From Sycon ciliatum (Eukaryota > Porifera > Calcarea > Leucosolenida > Sycettidae), in the NCBI RefSeq assembly GCF_964019385.1, contig NC_088655.1, forward strand, positions 6,170,658-6,234,657: a DNA stretch of 64,000 nucleotides, written 5' to 3'. A program made the position numbers and the translations under genes. Below the pieces are notes generated by a model. The model worked only from the letters and a program-made list of their open reading frames with translations, was not told where the DNA came from and ran no database searches. Below, piece by piece: positions 22,371 through 33,215 of this stretch (positions are counted from its first letter, which is position 1; each line of letters starts with the position of its first letter).

Positions 22371-22513
22371 TTCAATTTTATACACACCCCTATACCAATG
22401 TATGTGTGACGTCATTGTGGCACGGTGCGAAAATACTTGGATTCTGAATCTCACTTTCTTCAGGACAAAAGTCACTTCAGAAAGTAGTTCGTCAAGTCGC
22501 CTGAGCCGCTGCG

Positions 22514-22709
22514 ATGCCAAATTGTTGTGTTGTTGGTTGTGCCAGTATCACATAATCCTCCTGGGGTTAGTTTTCTCAGATTGCCAAAGGATGGAGACCT
22601 GCCAAAGTGCCGAGATGTTGCAATACGTCGTGAAAAATTCAAGCCTATTTTCGCAGCACGAGCTATGTTTGCTCGCTGCATTTATGATCCAGAGGGACTT
22701 GAGAGCTGA
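22514..22709 (+). pseudogene. THAP-domain start of the Kolobok-like transposase, frameshifted
   Basis: From the ATG at 22514 the frame gives MPNCCVVGCASIT. After a frameshift at about 22550 it continues as PPGVSFLRLPKDGDL and VAIRREKFKP. Together these show the C2-type zinc start of a THAP domain and its F-x-x-P core (FLRLPKD). THAP is the DNA-binding module of P-element and Kolobok transposases. The frame ends at a TGA at 22707-22709, before the distal C-x2-H pair can be recognised. The downstream stretch to 23050 has weak coding character only, so the gene is broken. Confidence 0.65.
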
Positions 22710-23199
22710 GTTTTGACGAGTACGCCATCCAGGAAAGCCCTCATCAGTGTACCAGTGCCCTCCGAACCGTGAGCCTCCAGCAAAGCGAACTCAACAAGCT
22801 GCAACTGAAAGCAGGACGAGGTACGTACCATCAGGATCAGAAGAGCGCATCACCCCATCAACTCCGACTGCAGCTAGCTGATGAACAATATGATATTATC
22901 CCAGTAACGTTGCGCATACCAGTACTCAAACTGTGCACATCTGTCATCAATTGGGACGCAAATAGACAGACCCCAGCAAGAACGAAGGTTACAGAACTGT
23001 TTGCTTGCGATTGCAGGCAGCATGCACGACGAACTGTCTGACCAATCCTGCCAAACTAAACCAGCGTAAGTAACAGTTGATTGCGTGGATATGTCTCTAT
23101 TTATAACAATTACTCTACTTTTAGACATGGTTGCATGAATATCATATCACTCAGAGCAGTTGTTAGAAGTCTGGACAGCCTAAGAATAGTGCAAGTAAG

Positions 23200-23480
23200 G
23201 TGAAACAAAAATGTATTACAACTCCGAGTTCCACGCTTGCGGGATCACCAGGCCAAACAAATTCTAATTTCGAACGGGGAATGGGTTCTTGTTGTATGCG
23301 AAGGAAAGTAAGTGAAGAACTTTTGTGCAAGGAATACAGTGGGAACTACACATACACATGCACTCACACCTTCACCCACATGCACGCGCGCATGTGCGTG
23401 CACACACCCACAAACACAACAACAACAACACACACACACATACATACACACATACTAAACTCACTCGCACGCACGCTAGC
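23200..23480. repeat. Low-complexity CA-rich stretch inside the Kolobok-like element
   Basis: ACACAC and AACAACA runs between about 23345 and 23455. No gene is supportable in the surrounding sequence. Confidence 0.7.
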
Positions 23481-23688
23481 CTAAGAATAGTACATATGCT
23501 GTAGTAGTGGTGTCCTCAGTGAAACGACTATGTGTACATCTAATGACGACGCCACTCCACGCCAGAAGACAACAAACATCTGATGAACGTTTTCCTCCCT
23601 TTTCTTATGGCCAATACAAGGAATGAAACAAACAATGCAATTGAGAACAAGAGTCGTCCTGTACGGCAAAGTTTCCATTTTCTCATAT

Positions 23689-24540
23689 TGTTGTGCACCG
23701 TCTGGTTCTCTTAAGTATCCAGAACGAACGACCACACGGCTCGAGGACAACTATTTACAGTAAATAGTGGATATAACGTGCCCCTTTGATTTTCGATAAT
23801 TTATCACTGTGTCTATACCCGGTGCATTACTATAGCCGATTTGCATGTATGACTGACACATGGCACATGACTGTGCATGAAATGATGCGCACATGCTGGA
23901 AAAAAGCATAAAAAGCAGCCATGTGTACGTGGGGCTGCTTACAGCATACAGGAAAAAAATTCTCTCAATCATGTCTGCTGCCAGGTGCATCTAGTCAACA
24001 TTCGATCAGTTTTGGAAGAAGTGAACTATATTGGAAGAACACTTGTTTTGTGATCATCACTCTTGATCAGTATAATGCAATATTTTCCTGTGCATTTGAT
24101 ATGGTTTGCTTCCTGAAACCCATACCAATAAGCGATATATCCGTATAGCCGATAATAGTGTGTATAGTGATATTTTAGCTGTATTTTTTTGTGATTTGAT
24201 TTTGATTTTGGCGAGTTCTATCATTATAGCCGGTATATCGTTACTTTATGAACCATACTCACTGTATTCTCAACAGTATATTTTGACTTCCATTGAATCT
24301 AACTAACACTAATAACACCAGCTATTTATAGCATGCAAAAACAGTGTACATGTATAATCAAAGCATATGCATGTAAAACATGACATGACAGCGTATACAG
24401 GAAAACGCGCACACAGTGCAAATAGCGTACGCCATGCAGCAAACATCAGCAGTACGGTGGCCTCGAGATACAACATCGCAACGAATACAATGTCATAAGC
24501 CAGAAGGCCTTTCCCACTTGAGAACTGGTGGTTTGTAGCA
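23689..24540 (-). repeat. Left (3') LTR of the BEL/Pao element, interrupted by a MITE
   Basis: The plus strand begins TGTTGTGCACC and ends GGTTTGTAGCA. It matches the right LTR at 28959-29797 outside the inserts, for example GTATATTTTGACTTCCATTG and AGAAGGCCTTTCCCACTTGA. Without the 507-bp insert it is about 345 bp. Confidence 0.85.
23758..24264. mobile_element. mariner-type MITE inside the left LTR
   Basis: The insert interrupts LTR sequence that is continuous in the other LTR. It is bounded by TA at 23756-23757 and 24265-24266. Its ends read CAGTAAATAGTGG and, inverted, CAGTGAGTATGG, so the inverted repeats are short. It has no coding capacity. Confidence 0.7.
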
Positions 24541-24588
24541 TTCTCCCCACCAAAGGGCTTCTCACCGCCGTACAACAACTCACACAAG

Positions 24589-26350
24589 TCAAAAACGATC
24601 CGGGGCTCTGACTACGCGCCCATAGTGCGTCATCTCCTGCTGCGCTGGTGGTGGTAGCACCGGTGCTGAATGTACAGACGCTAGTTGCTGCTGGACGATA
24701 GCAGGTTGTGCGGCATCGTCAGGCCCAGGAGCCACGTCTTGTGAGTATACTTCTAATAGCACTAGCCTCTGGATCGGCCACAACAGAGTACTGGTACTTA
24801 ACCTTGGCAACACAATGCTTACCATCTCGACCAGGGAATAGCTCGACGATCCGTCCCAAATGCCAGAACTGCTTGCGCTTGGTCTCATCAAGGACAAAGA
24901 CAACATCACCCACAGCTAAAGGGCGCGACATGGTCTGTTGGTGCTTGTTCAGCTGACTTAGGTACTCCACCTCTCAACGATTCTTGACATGCTTCAGTGT
25001 GCGACTGAGGTAGCGCAATCTCGATGACATCTGCGTAGCGTCGAGGGTAACTGCTGGCTTTTCTGACGACATCCAGATGTTACCCATCATCATTGCAGGA
25101 ATCACTGGTGGCTCATCCAGGCTATCAGACACATAAGTTAGCGGACGACTATTCACCACTGCTTCAACCTCATACAAGAGGGTCTCAAGCTCCTGGACCT
25201 TCAGGAACGCTGTTCCTATTACCTTCTTCAAGGCACTCTTCACCGTACCAACCATTCGCCCATAGAAGCCTCCATGCCGTGGTGCAGCTGGATGATTGAA
25301 CATCCATGGCACAATCAGTTTGTTTTATGCCGCCTTGAACGTTGTAGCGTTGTCAGACCTGATCCGAGACGGCAAACCACGTCTCGCGACAAACTTCCGA
25401 AATGCTATCAAGAAAGTACTTAAACTATCGACCACCTCCAAGTGAACTTCTCTGGTGGTGGCACACACAAACAATGCTATCCATACCTTCGGAGATGACT
25501 CGCCACGGCGCACGTACAACGGACCAGCATAGTTGATGCCGGTAGTTGTGAACGGCCTCTCGTGAACAACTCGGTCTTCTGGAAGCGGCGGGCTGACTTC
25601 TGCGGCAGCCTTAGCCTTGTAGCGGCGGCATGTAACACATCGCTGAGTAATGTTGCGTAGCGCTCGTCGACCACCGATAATCCAGAATTTCTGACGGATG
25701 TACGACAAGACCCCTTCTACACCTTGATGCATCCTTTCGACATGCGTTTTCTCCAACAACAACTCGGTCAGATGATGTTTGCCTAATAGGACTGGGTGCT
25801 TAGCTCCATATGCCAACTTGCTGTGCTGAAGTGGTCCCCCGGCTCTGAGCACTCCATGCTCGTCCAGAAACGATGCAAGCTGATACACCTTCGACCTAGG
25901 CTTCACTGGTTGCCCTTGCTTGATCAGCTCAAGATCCTCAGTGAAACATTCGGCTTGAACGATGCAGTACAATACGTTGTCTGCTGCATAATAGAGTTCA
26001 GCACGAGGCTCAGTGTGCTTCCACTGCAAGATCCGAGTCACCATGCCCTGTGCCCTCGACCACTTACTGAATCGGAGCCACCATTCATTATCAGATTCTC
26101 TACTACAAGTGGTGGCTGACACTCGCACTTCTACACTGGACTCATCTGTAGCTGCGGTTGAGGGTGCGGTGAGCCAGTCATTGGGCTCCGTGATCCAGGT
26201 TGGTTCGCCCATCCAGAACGAACAACGGATCTGCTGTGCACTACTCCCCCGTGTAGGTACATCTGCTGGGTTGTGAAGGCCCGGGCAATGGTTCCACACA
26301 ATGCCGACCTTCTTCGATATCTCTTGGAATTTACTCACGCGGTTAGCCAC
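24589..26350 (-). pseudogene. pol: BEL/Pao integrase region (24-29 kb element)
   Basis: The upper part (26350-25325) contains an integrase zinc-binding region (KTHVERMHQGVEGVLSYIR, then CVTCRRYKA) and the core beginning INYAGPLYVR. It also has the second acidic motif IRSDNATTF, after which a stop breaks the frame at 25325. The rest continues in other frames (25312-24974, then 24970-24589). It includes NHPAAPRHGGFYGRMVG, the region with the third catalytic acidic residue, here apparently not Glu, and the BEL C-terminal segment VLDETKRKQFWHLGRI. In life it would insert the cDNA; this copy is broken. Confidence 0.85.
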
Positions 26351-26365
26351 AAATGTTCTCCAATT

Positions 26366-26686
26366 TTACAATGGATTACTGATCCAATGAACGGTAGTGA
26401 GACTGTCAGTCCAAGCATAGACTTGCGTGACGGTCACACACTGCTGCTTCACCACAAAATCAGCGTGGCGAGCCGCTAGACATACCGCTTGTAACTCAAG
26501 GCGGGCTAACATGGGTAGAGACACCGGTGCCACTTTAGCCTTGGCAAATACCAAGTGCGACTGTCCATTGACGACGGCATACAAAGAACATCCAAACGCT
26601 TTCTCACTGGCATTCGCGAAGGCATGAAGCGCAATCGGCGTGTCAAGATTGCAGCAAATCCAACGTGGTATGTCAATGCTCACCAT
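26366..26686 (-). pseudogene. pol: BEL/Pao RNase H fragment (24-29 kb element)
   Basis: Contains LHAFANASEKAFGCSLYAV, where the first catalytic Asp of RNase H is replaced by Asn (FANAS instead of F-D-A-S). It also has LARLELQAVCLAARHAD and VYAWTDSLTTVHWI, typical of BEL/Pao RNase H. The missing Asp and the flanking stops mark it as inactive. Confidence 0.8.
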
Positions 26687-28260
26687 TTATGCCAACTCTC
26701 CCCACCATTGCACACATGCGGCTGCGATGCCATCATGCAACTCATCATCCCAGTCGCCACCAAATTTCCAGGCTAGCTGTAGCAGTATCTTTCGAGGCAC
26801 AACTGCAGGCGCTGCTAGACCTAACGGATTAAACACTGACACAAAACACTGAAGGAGGGATCGCCAGGTCCAAACAGGCGGCTTATCGGACTCGCCTAGC
26901 GCTGCTAAGCTGAGCAAGTCATCACTGGTTTTCCATTTCAGCCTGAGGACTTTATCTCCGGCCTCTGGATCGCACGGTATTTCGTTGCCTCGCCACTTGC
27001 GCAACTCCATGCCAGCGTCTGTAAGCACACGCACGCTGAACTCTTGCATCTTCTTGGCTTCCGGGTCATTTGAGACACTAGAGACCAAATCGTCAACGTA
27101 GAAACTCGTGAGCAAGAGATCAATACGGTCTCGCTCTTTGGTTGCAGACAGCGCACGTAGCTCCTTCAAGTGATGCTGAATCACTGCAGTAAGCATGTAT
27201 GGCTAGTAATTTACGCCAAATGGCAGTTTCGTTAGCCTCCAGGTTAACAGTTCGTCGCTGTTGCTTCGACCAGGCCACAAGAAATGCAGGTACAAACAGT
27301 CTTCGAGATTAACCGCGACCATGAAGAAAGCCTTGCGGATGTCCGCTTGCAGCGCGCTCCTATATTCACGGAACCCTGTAGCATACCCACGAGACTCGGC
27401 AATAGCGACGGTCCAGGGTCAACCATGTCGTTCATCGACTTGCCATCTGGAGCCGTCACCGAGGCATTGAACACCACTCTTATCTTCGTGGTTGCAGCGT
27501 GCTCGCGGAATACACCATGATGTGGTACATAGTACTCGGCATCGCTCTCACATGGATCCAACTCAATTGCTCCAAGCTCGCGGTAGTCCCTGATCAGCAC
27601 ATCATCATTGAGCGTACGCTTCCCATTACGCTTCAGCTTTTCCAGAAGCCGCGTTGTGATGACTCTAGCTTGAGCATAGTTATCCGTTGGGCGACGCTCA
27701 TTTCACCACAAGACACCCACTTGGTACCCGGCGCCCTGGCGACATAGCAGGAAAGATGGCAAGTGCTGATGTCGCTCTGGAGGTTGATAAAACTGCCATA
27801 GTTTTCGATATGGGCTGTGACACATGACACGGTCACCGGCTGACTGTTTCCACTGGGTGCAGACGCTGGACCAGATAATACACTACCGATCTCTGTGTTC
27901 CACACAGTATCACCATTAACTTCTTTCTTGCTGTGCAGTATTACGTTGATATAGTCTGCACCGAACAGCATGTGCATTTCGTCTGATGTTTCTTGCTGAG
28001 GCTTGTCACTCAGCTCTACTCCCCAACTGTGCCACTGAGAAATGGTCTGCAGACTCGCGCATTTCAGGTCTAGCTCTAGCGTTAGTTTCACGGAATGCTA
28101 GCGGAGCGACCTTGGATTGTGATGGCGTATTTATCCATGCGCTGTTGGGTTGGCTCTGCGCCGAACGGCTTCACCTCTACATTTTCAGCACCAACGTGTT
28201 CTGCATCGATTGCTGACACCAACGCTGCAGTCATAAATGACGCCTCAGCGCCGGAGTCCA
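26687..28260 (-). pseudogene. pol: BEL/Pao protease and reverse transcriptase (24-29 kb element)
   Basis: Protease signals lie at about 28260-27950: the active-site motif DSGAEASFMTAALV and the later MLFGADYINVIL. Reverse transcriptase begins near 27600 with YYVPHHGVF and IRVVFNASV. The catalytic SFYVDDLVSS box at about 27100 is intact. The thumb/connection region reads VFNPLGLAAPAVVPRKIL. Stops and shifts near 28090, 27630, 27240 and 26687 break the frame. BEL/Pao enzymes copy the element RNA inside the particle. Confidence 0.85.
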
Positions 28261-28927
28261 GAGTCCGTTACTATCTCAGTCGGTTTCTCCCTGCTGTAAC
28301 CTGCTCCGTCCAACACGTCATGTATTACCTCTACTTCTCGGTAAACATGGACAATGTATTGGTGAAAAGAATCATCTGACCGCTGCTTGCCTATCAGCAA
28401 TGTCTCCCACGCTTTATCCGGAGTCTTTCCGAGCGAGGCAAGCAACTCTCTCTTTGCTTCCTCGCAATTATTGCATCCAATACATGAGTCCTCTCCTCTT
28501 TGCTACCCGCTAGCGTGATGCGCGATCGCAGCAGCCATTCGCTTTCTTCGAACTCGTTCTTGGAACAGATGTCCTTGAACAGGTCAAGATAATGCTCCTG
28601 GCTGCATTCCATCATAGGAGGGGATTTTCATCAACGGTTTACGAACACCGCTGTGACTGGGAGCTTCCACTGTACCTCCCATCGCACTCTCACTGGCGGC
28701 TTTGCCCTCACCCTCATACGCCTCGGTGATGCGCTCCTTAATCTCCTTGAGCTTATTTCAAACTCGGTGCAGAGCGCCTCCTCTCGCCGTCTGGCACTGC
28801 GCTCCTCACGCTGCCCGTACTGTTGGAGCCTCTGCTTCAAATGTTCCCTCAACTCATCGCCTTCCAATCCTAACCGAACTCCATTGGCGATAAAGCTGGC
28901 TTCCAAATTATGTAGTTGCTCTGCCAT
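28245..28927 (-). pseudogene. gag: BEL/Pao gag (24-29 kb element), shortened and frameshifted
   Basis: From the ATG at 28927, MAEQLHNLEASFIANGVRLG starts a charged N-terminal region. Later frames give EHYLDLFKDICSKNEFEESE (28600 region) and LASLGKTPDKAWETLLIGKQ (28440 region), gag-like helical segments. No zinc knuckle was seen, and at about 700 bases the region is short for the family. Confidence 0.65.
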
Positions 28928-28939
28928 GCTAGCTCCGTA

Positions 28940-28956
28940 CCCTGGCGTGGTCGCCA
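28940..28956 (-). promoter_or_regulatory. Primer binding site of the 24-29 kb BEL/Pao element, tRNA-Arg-like
   Basis: On the minus strand it reads TGGCGACCACGCCAGGG, two bases inside the LTR edge. TGGCGACCACG is complementary to the 3' end of a tRNA-Arg acceptor (CGTGGTC, G, CCA). It differs from the Tyr-type site of the other three BEL elements in the window. Confidence 0.55.
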
Positions 28957-28958
28957 AC

Positions 28959-29797
28959 TGTTATGAACCCTCTGGTTCTCTAAAGTGTCAGGAACGAACG
29001 ATCACACGGCACGAGGACAACTATATATTCTCAACCGTATATTTTGACTTCCATTGAATCTAAGGGAGCATCTCATAAGTTCGCATTTTATTTGTAAACG
29101 TAACACATTTCGAATAGACTTCACTCCCTACCTCCCCCCTCTATTTGAAAGTCTTATCGCACATTTTCCGTGTGGATCTGTGCATGTCCATGCACATTAT
29201 AATGAATGTCAAAGTGAATGGCATACAGTACTGCATCTAGTATTGAGTACAAAAACAATGAATGACATGTACACGCACATAAATAGAGTTGCTGATGTGA
29301 CACTTGACACCTCTGAGTAGCCTGTATGCATGCAGTGCAAGGCTGATCTCTAAACACAGGCACATAGATCTACACCTAAACACGCTCATTTGCTGAAGCG
29401 AGCAAGCACATGCACTGCATGAACAGTATGTACATCTACAAATCCAGGAAATGTGCGATTACGAACTGTAATTTTTCTATTCGAAAAGGGCTCTACCCCC
29501 CTACCGTTTCGAAATGCGTTACGTTTAGAAAAAAAATGCGAACTTATGAGATGCTCCATAACTAACACTAATAACACCAGCTATTTATAGCATGCAAAAA
29601 CAGCGTACATGTATAATCAAAGCATATGCATGTAAAACATGACATGACAGCGTATACAGCAAAACGCACACAGCATAAATAGCTTACGCCATGCAGCAAA
29701 GATCAGCAGTACGGCGAAGTCGAGATAAACCATCGTAACGAATACAATGTCATAAGCCAGAAGGCCTTTCCCACTTGAGAACTGGTGGTTTGTAACA
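28959..29797 (-). repeat. Right (5') LTR of the BEL/Pao element, interrupted by a MITE
   Basis: The plus strand starts TGTTATGAACC and ends GGTTTGTAACA. About 341 bp remain when the insert and its duplicated TAA are removed. Flanks CATAT (23684-23688) and CTTAA (29798-29802) do not form a convincing five-base duplication. This is compatible with age, or with a deletion at insertion. Confidence 0.85.
29064..29558. mobile_element. PIF/Harbinger-like MITE inside the right LTR
   Basis: A 495-bp insert with ends GGGAGCATCTCATAAGTTCG and, inverted, TGGAGCATCTCATAAGTTCG. It is flanked by TAA at 29061-29063 and 29559-29561, and the uninterrupted LTR at 24290 shows the empty site. Arms stay similar for about 55 bp, with weaker similarity to about 130 bp. 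The three-base TAA duplication suggests Harbinger; a TA duplication (mariner) is also possible. Confidence 0.8.
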
Positions 29798-29853
29798 CTT
29801 AATAGTGTATTGTCTAAGCAAGTGTGTTTCCTCGACATTCTTTTCGCCATGCA

Positions 29854-30241
29854 GGTATATCACAGTGCCATGCCAAAATACATTCTGAAACGCATTCGTT
29901 TCTCAATTCTGGGGATGATTGGACGCGCACATCTCGCAGCTCTTGACGACGTCAATGTCAACCGTCGCCACAGCACAACCAAAAAGACCCCGATAGAAAG
30001 GTATAAAGTCCAGTTCTCGAAGCATAAAGAAGACTTAGTGGCCAAATAGATAATTTTTAATTTTTAATTTATACGAAAGAAAGAGTTACGAGATTGTTGA
30101 CAAGCTCATGTGTGAGGTGGTAACGGTTGCAAATTGCAACCTCGATGTTCCTGCCTTGGAGAAGCCCGTTTCCCTGCCTTATCCCAGGTGGAAGCCTCCT
30201 GAGAAGGCTGAGGTGGTGCAGGATTTGGATATCTTTGCCTG
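29854..30241 (+). pseudogene. C-terminal exon of the Kolobok-like transposase
   Basis: A splice acceptor-like pyrimidine run ending gccatgcag precedes VYHSAMPKYILKRIRF and MIGRAHLAALDDVNVNRRHS. After a shift in an AT-rich patch at 30047-30072 it continues as YERKSYEIVDKLMCEVVTVA and stops at 30241. From memory this resembles a conserved C-terminal region of transposon proteins common in cnidarians and sponges (LAALD-x-N-x-N motif). The frame is broken once. The stop lies within the convergent P2X7-like gene. Confidence 0.5.
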
Positions 30242-31714
30242 ATGGTATTCACAACGCAGGCTGAAAGACGACAACAAACGTGCTTGCCCAATTTGCCGTG
30301 TACATACAGTGTGTACTGCCTGTGTGCCGCATAGCGTAGAGATCTACAGAAACATAGAATATCATACGGAGTGTGTATGCTGAGTGCTTGTACACATACC
30401 AAATTGCTGGACCGTAATAATTTATAGTGACTATACTGTAGTCAATACTCATTTACTCTACAAATGCGCTGTATTGCACCTACCGGTACCTACCTGCATA
30501 TTCAGTGCGCGCGCCATAATAATTTAGTGTCCACTGATACAAAGATGGAGGTTCTTGTAGAATTTCCAATAATTGCTGATTTCAAACTGAATTCCAATGA
30601 TCTGGGGAATGAATTCTGATTAGGACGCGTTCGATTACCTACTAGTACAGAGATGTCTTGGTCAGAAAGTACAGAATCTGATGTCTTACTCTCCTGCCAG
30701 AATTTGTGCATTATTTTGGTGTACTCTTTCTTGACCCCACGCTTGTACGTTGCATGACATGGTTTACTAGAGAACGGGTGTATTGACAAAGCCTATCGCT
30801 TGAAACGATAAAGTATGGGTTCGGGTATGATCAAAGGCACCCACGGTGCTCATAAACTGTGTGCAGTGCTCTCTTCACCAACAGAACACTACCATACTTT
30901 GCAGATCTTGATGATAAAGACAAAATTAATGTGTTTGAGTCATGCATGAAAACGTGTGATACTACTAGCACTACAGTACAATGTTTTCGTGCTATGCCTG
31001 ACAACAATAAGTAAGTTACACGCAAAACATTACGCACATCAATCCTCACAAGACAAGTCAAGACGTACTCGGAGCAAAGAGAATTTTTTTTGTGTCATGC
31101 AAGGAACTTATGATAACTTCCAGTACAATGTATATCTTGTGCGACGCCTACTGTAGTGCGCCTGACAACAATAAATTTCTCCAACAAATAAGCGTATCAT
31201 ATTGATGCACGATTCTGACAAGACAAGTCAAGACAAACTAATTGAGGCTTACCTAATGTGAGACTCTTCTGTCACTAGCATTGGCGGCTTCTGCATGTCG
31301 AGATAACCTTGAAGAGCAGTGGTGGGTACAGCCTAATGCAAGGTTACGATCTCGTAATCTGCAAGGTCCACTACGCAAGAAACCTTGGGCCGTCTTCTCG
31401 ACAGCGACGGCAGCATCCTACCAGAAAAATCATTCCCGCGGGCTGGGCATGGCTATACACCCTTGTCCACGCTCACACCAGTCGAAGTCCCAAATGATTC
31501 GAGATTCTGGTAGCCAAGCTACTCGTCTTCTGTCGGACACCGCTGCTGAGGCATCTTCTTCCTCAACATTTGTTACACGCGATGGCAGCTCCTCAGCAGA
31601 GTATCTGGGCTCCCTGCCCCAACCATATGCGGCGGTTGGTTGATGGTGGTCTTCACTGACCTCAGCATCGCTGCCTTTATTGCTGGATACAGAGAATTGT
31701 TTGGAATAGCTCAT
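30210..31714 (-). pseudogene. P2X7 C-terminal-domain-like gene inside the Kolobok-like element
   Basis: From the ATG at 31714, MSYSKQFSVSSNKGSDAEVS leads to FDWCERGQGCIAMPSPRE. This resembles the W-C-x-C-G-x-C-x-x-M-P zinc-cysteine motif of the P2X7 cytoplasmic domain, with one Cys replaced. A stop follows at 31430. A second exon after acceptor tttctgtag (about 30343) reads SLRYAAHRQYTLYVHGKLG and LSACVVNTIRQRYPNP. This is the A-Y-R-Q-Y...SC-x-x...IR-x-x-x-P signature of the same domain. The middle of the domain was not found. The gene is convergent with, and overlaps the end of, the transposase exon. Vertebrate P2X7 receptors carry this domain as a cytoplasmic ballast; here there is no channel part. 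Confidence 0.6.
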
Positions 31715-31841
31715 CTTTCCTTGAAATTGTATACTAAAATAATGCACCTAGATTCAGACCGTGCCAAAAAGACGTAGGCAGGCCGGGATGACATAGCCAA
31801 ATGGCCACATGACGTCATGGCGTGGCCCCCGTTTTTGCCAA

Positions 31842-31946
31842 TATCTCAAGAACGCTTTGTCGTAGAGACTTGGGACCAAGACCATTTGACTCAGCACCCC
31901 AGACTCTACAGGATATGAAAGTTTCATTTTTCCGTGCAGTTCCCCT
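31842..31946. repeat. Right terminal inverted repeat of the Kolobok-like element
   Basis: Inverted partner of 22265-22370, ending GTGCAGTTCCCCT at 31946. Flanked on the right by TTAT. Confidence 0.85.
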
Positions 31947-32059
31947 TTATAACATCTTTGGTTGCAATGTATATGATACGAGTGCGCACTTGATTCTATT
32001 CATCGGCATATTATGATTGTTATTTCCACGCTGCCAATTTAACTAAAAGTGTGACTTAC

Positions 32060-32158
32060 ATTTCCAAAGGCAAGAAGATCTGAACCCTTTTGAAGCAGAA
32101 ATTCTATAACCTCCGGCGTGCCGTATTTACAGGCTTTGTGCAATGGTGTGTCTTGATC
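32060..32158 (-). CDS. Roco-family gene ankyrin-repeat exon (first seen)
   Basis: A 33-codon exon, phase 0 to 0, with acceptor ccctactccag and donor AAAT|gtaagt. It reads DQDTPLHKACKYGTPEVIEF then LLQKGSDLLAFGN, a standard ankyrin repeat (TPLHKA-x-x-G-x-x-E-V-I-x-x-L-L). The gene must start further right, beyond about 32.2 kb. No upstream exon was identified between here and the BEL element at 33.9 kb, so the 5' end may lie beyond it or remain unrecognised. Confidence 0.85.
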
Positions 32159-32159
32159 C

Positions 32160-33130
32160 TGGAGTAGGGAGAGGTGAGAACGTTGAATACATTTTGTTTG
32201 GGGGAAACAACAAGGGAAGGGACAGAGAGACAAACGACTACATGATTGATCACGGCAAGAGAGAGAGAGAGGGAGAATGAGAGTGAGCAAGGGAGAGAGC
32301 TACAATGTAGATAAAAGGCCTGAGTGCCTATGACCAATACAGGTGCACAAGCAGCTGCTATACAGGAACTCGTCAAGCTTTGTGTACTGGGTGCAGACCA
32401 GCAAGAGAAAGGATTTACTAAGAAACAGTATAAGGAAGATGGAGACCTAACAGTTTGTTCAGGTTCTGAACAGAGTACTACTACTAGTAATCAGGAAATG
32501 TCATGCGTCATAAGAGACCATGTCTGAGAATACCAAAGTATGTGTACAAGCTGATCTGTCCTTTCATTTTGCTCACAATCTCGGAGGTAGGTTCCCTTTG
32601 GGGTGTATATCGACCGTCCTAAGACCTTGGAAAAGTTTCTTTTAAAAGGTAGAACCTCAACACAATGCGAACCTAGGAACATAATTACCCCCCCCCCCCC
32701 CCCCACCAATAAGATGTCGGGATAATCCCTTCGGGAGCCCTTCTGGCTTCACCATAGCAGGGAGGTACTGCCGATTGGTGACTCAGCGTTTATGGAGGTT
32801 AGCGTCCTTGCAATCAAGTCGCATGTGGCCAGGAGGAGGATACGCAATAATAATAATAATATTCGCGGGGGATCTGCGTCGGCATCGCTTGAATGTTCAG
32901 AAACACACAAACTAGCCTTCGCATCCGCAGGCCACCACTATGCCTATTAACCTTAGTGGCGAATGCAGACCTCACAAGTGAGTCAGGGGAGAGGAGGTTA
33001 GTCTCTCAACCAATCGGGCGTGGAACGGCCCATAACCCTGTAAACTGCATCCTTGTAAGTCCGAGCTGTGAGTACCCAGTTGACCGTGGGTGTCGTCGCA
33101 GTTCAGCACGCATAAAAAGTCTTTTTACAC
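32160..33130. other. Non-coding stretch with simple repeats
   Basis: Contains a GA-rich run (32255-32300), a C homopolymer at 32689-32704, an (AAT)n run near 32846-32861 and a tract with many stops. No gene seen. Confidence 0.5.
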
Positions 33131-33134
33131 GCTC

Positions 33135-33215
33135 CCTGCTACCAGCGCGGGTCTTGAACTCGGGACCTCATGATTCGCAGGCAGGCCTGCAAACCAATCG
33201 GCCATATGCGTTGGT
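33135..33215 (-). mobile_element. tRNA-derived SINE-like fragment (copy 4)
   Basis: On the minus strand an A-box-like TGGCCGATTGG and a B-box-like GAGTTCAAGACC have tRNA spacing. It lacks the pyrimidine tail of copies 1-3 and may be another family or a tRNA pseudogene. Confidence 0.4.

Larger units (their letters stand above)
22265..31946. mobile_element. Kolobok-like DNA transposon with THAP gene and P2X7-type gene, disrupted by a BEL/Pao insertion
   Basis: Terminal inverted repeats of about 105 bp share AGGGGAACTGCACG at the outer ends and ATATCCTGTAGAGT, AATGGTCTTGGTCC and TCTTGAGATATT further in. The left flank is TTAA (22261-22264) and the right flank TTAT (31947-31950), close to the TTAA duplication of Kolobok. 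A THAP domain at the left and the transposon-type C-terminus at 29854-30241 are on the plus strand. A second gene with a P2X7-like C-terminal domain runs on the minus strand. The BEL/Pao element at 23689-29797 splits it, and the central part of the transposase is not found. It lies in the intron between the two ankyrin exons of the Roco-family gene. Confidence 0.75.

Noticed and set aside
23684..29802. Target duplication of the 24-29 kb BEL element
   Set aside because: CATAT and CTTAA differ at two of five bases; I do not claim a duplication.
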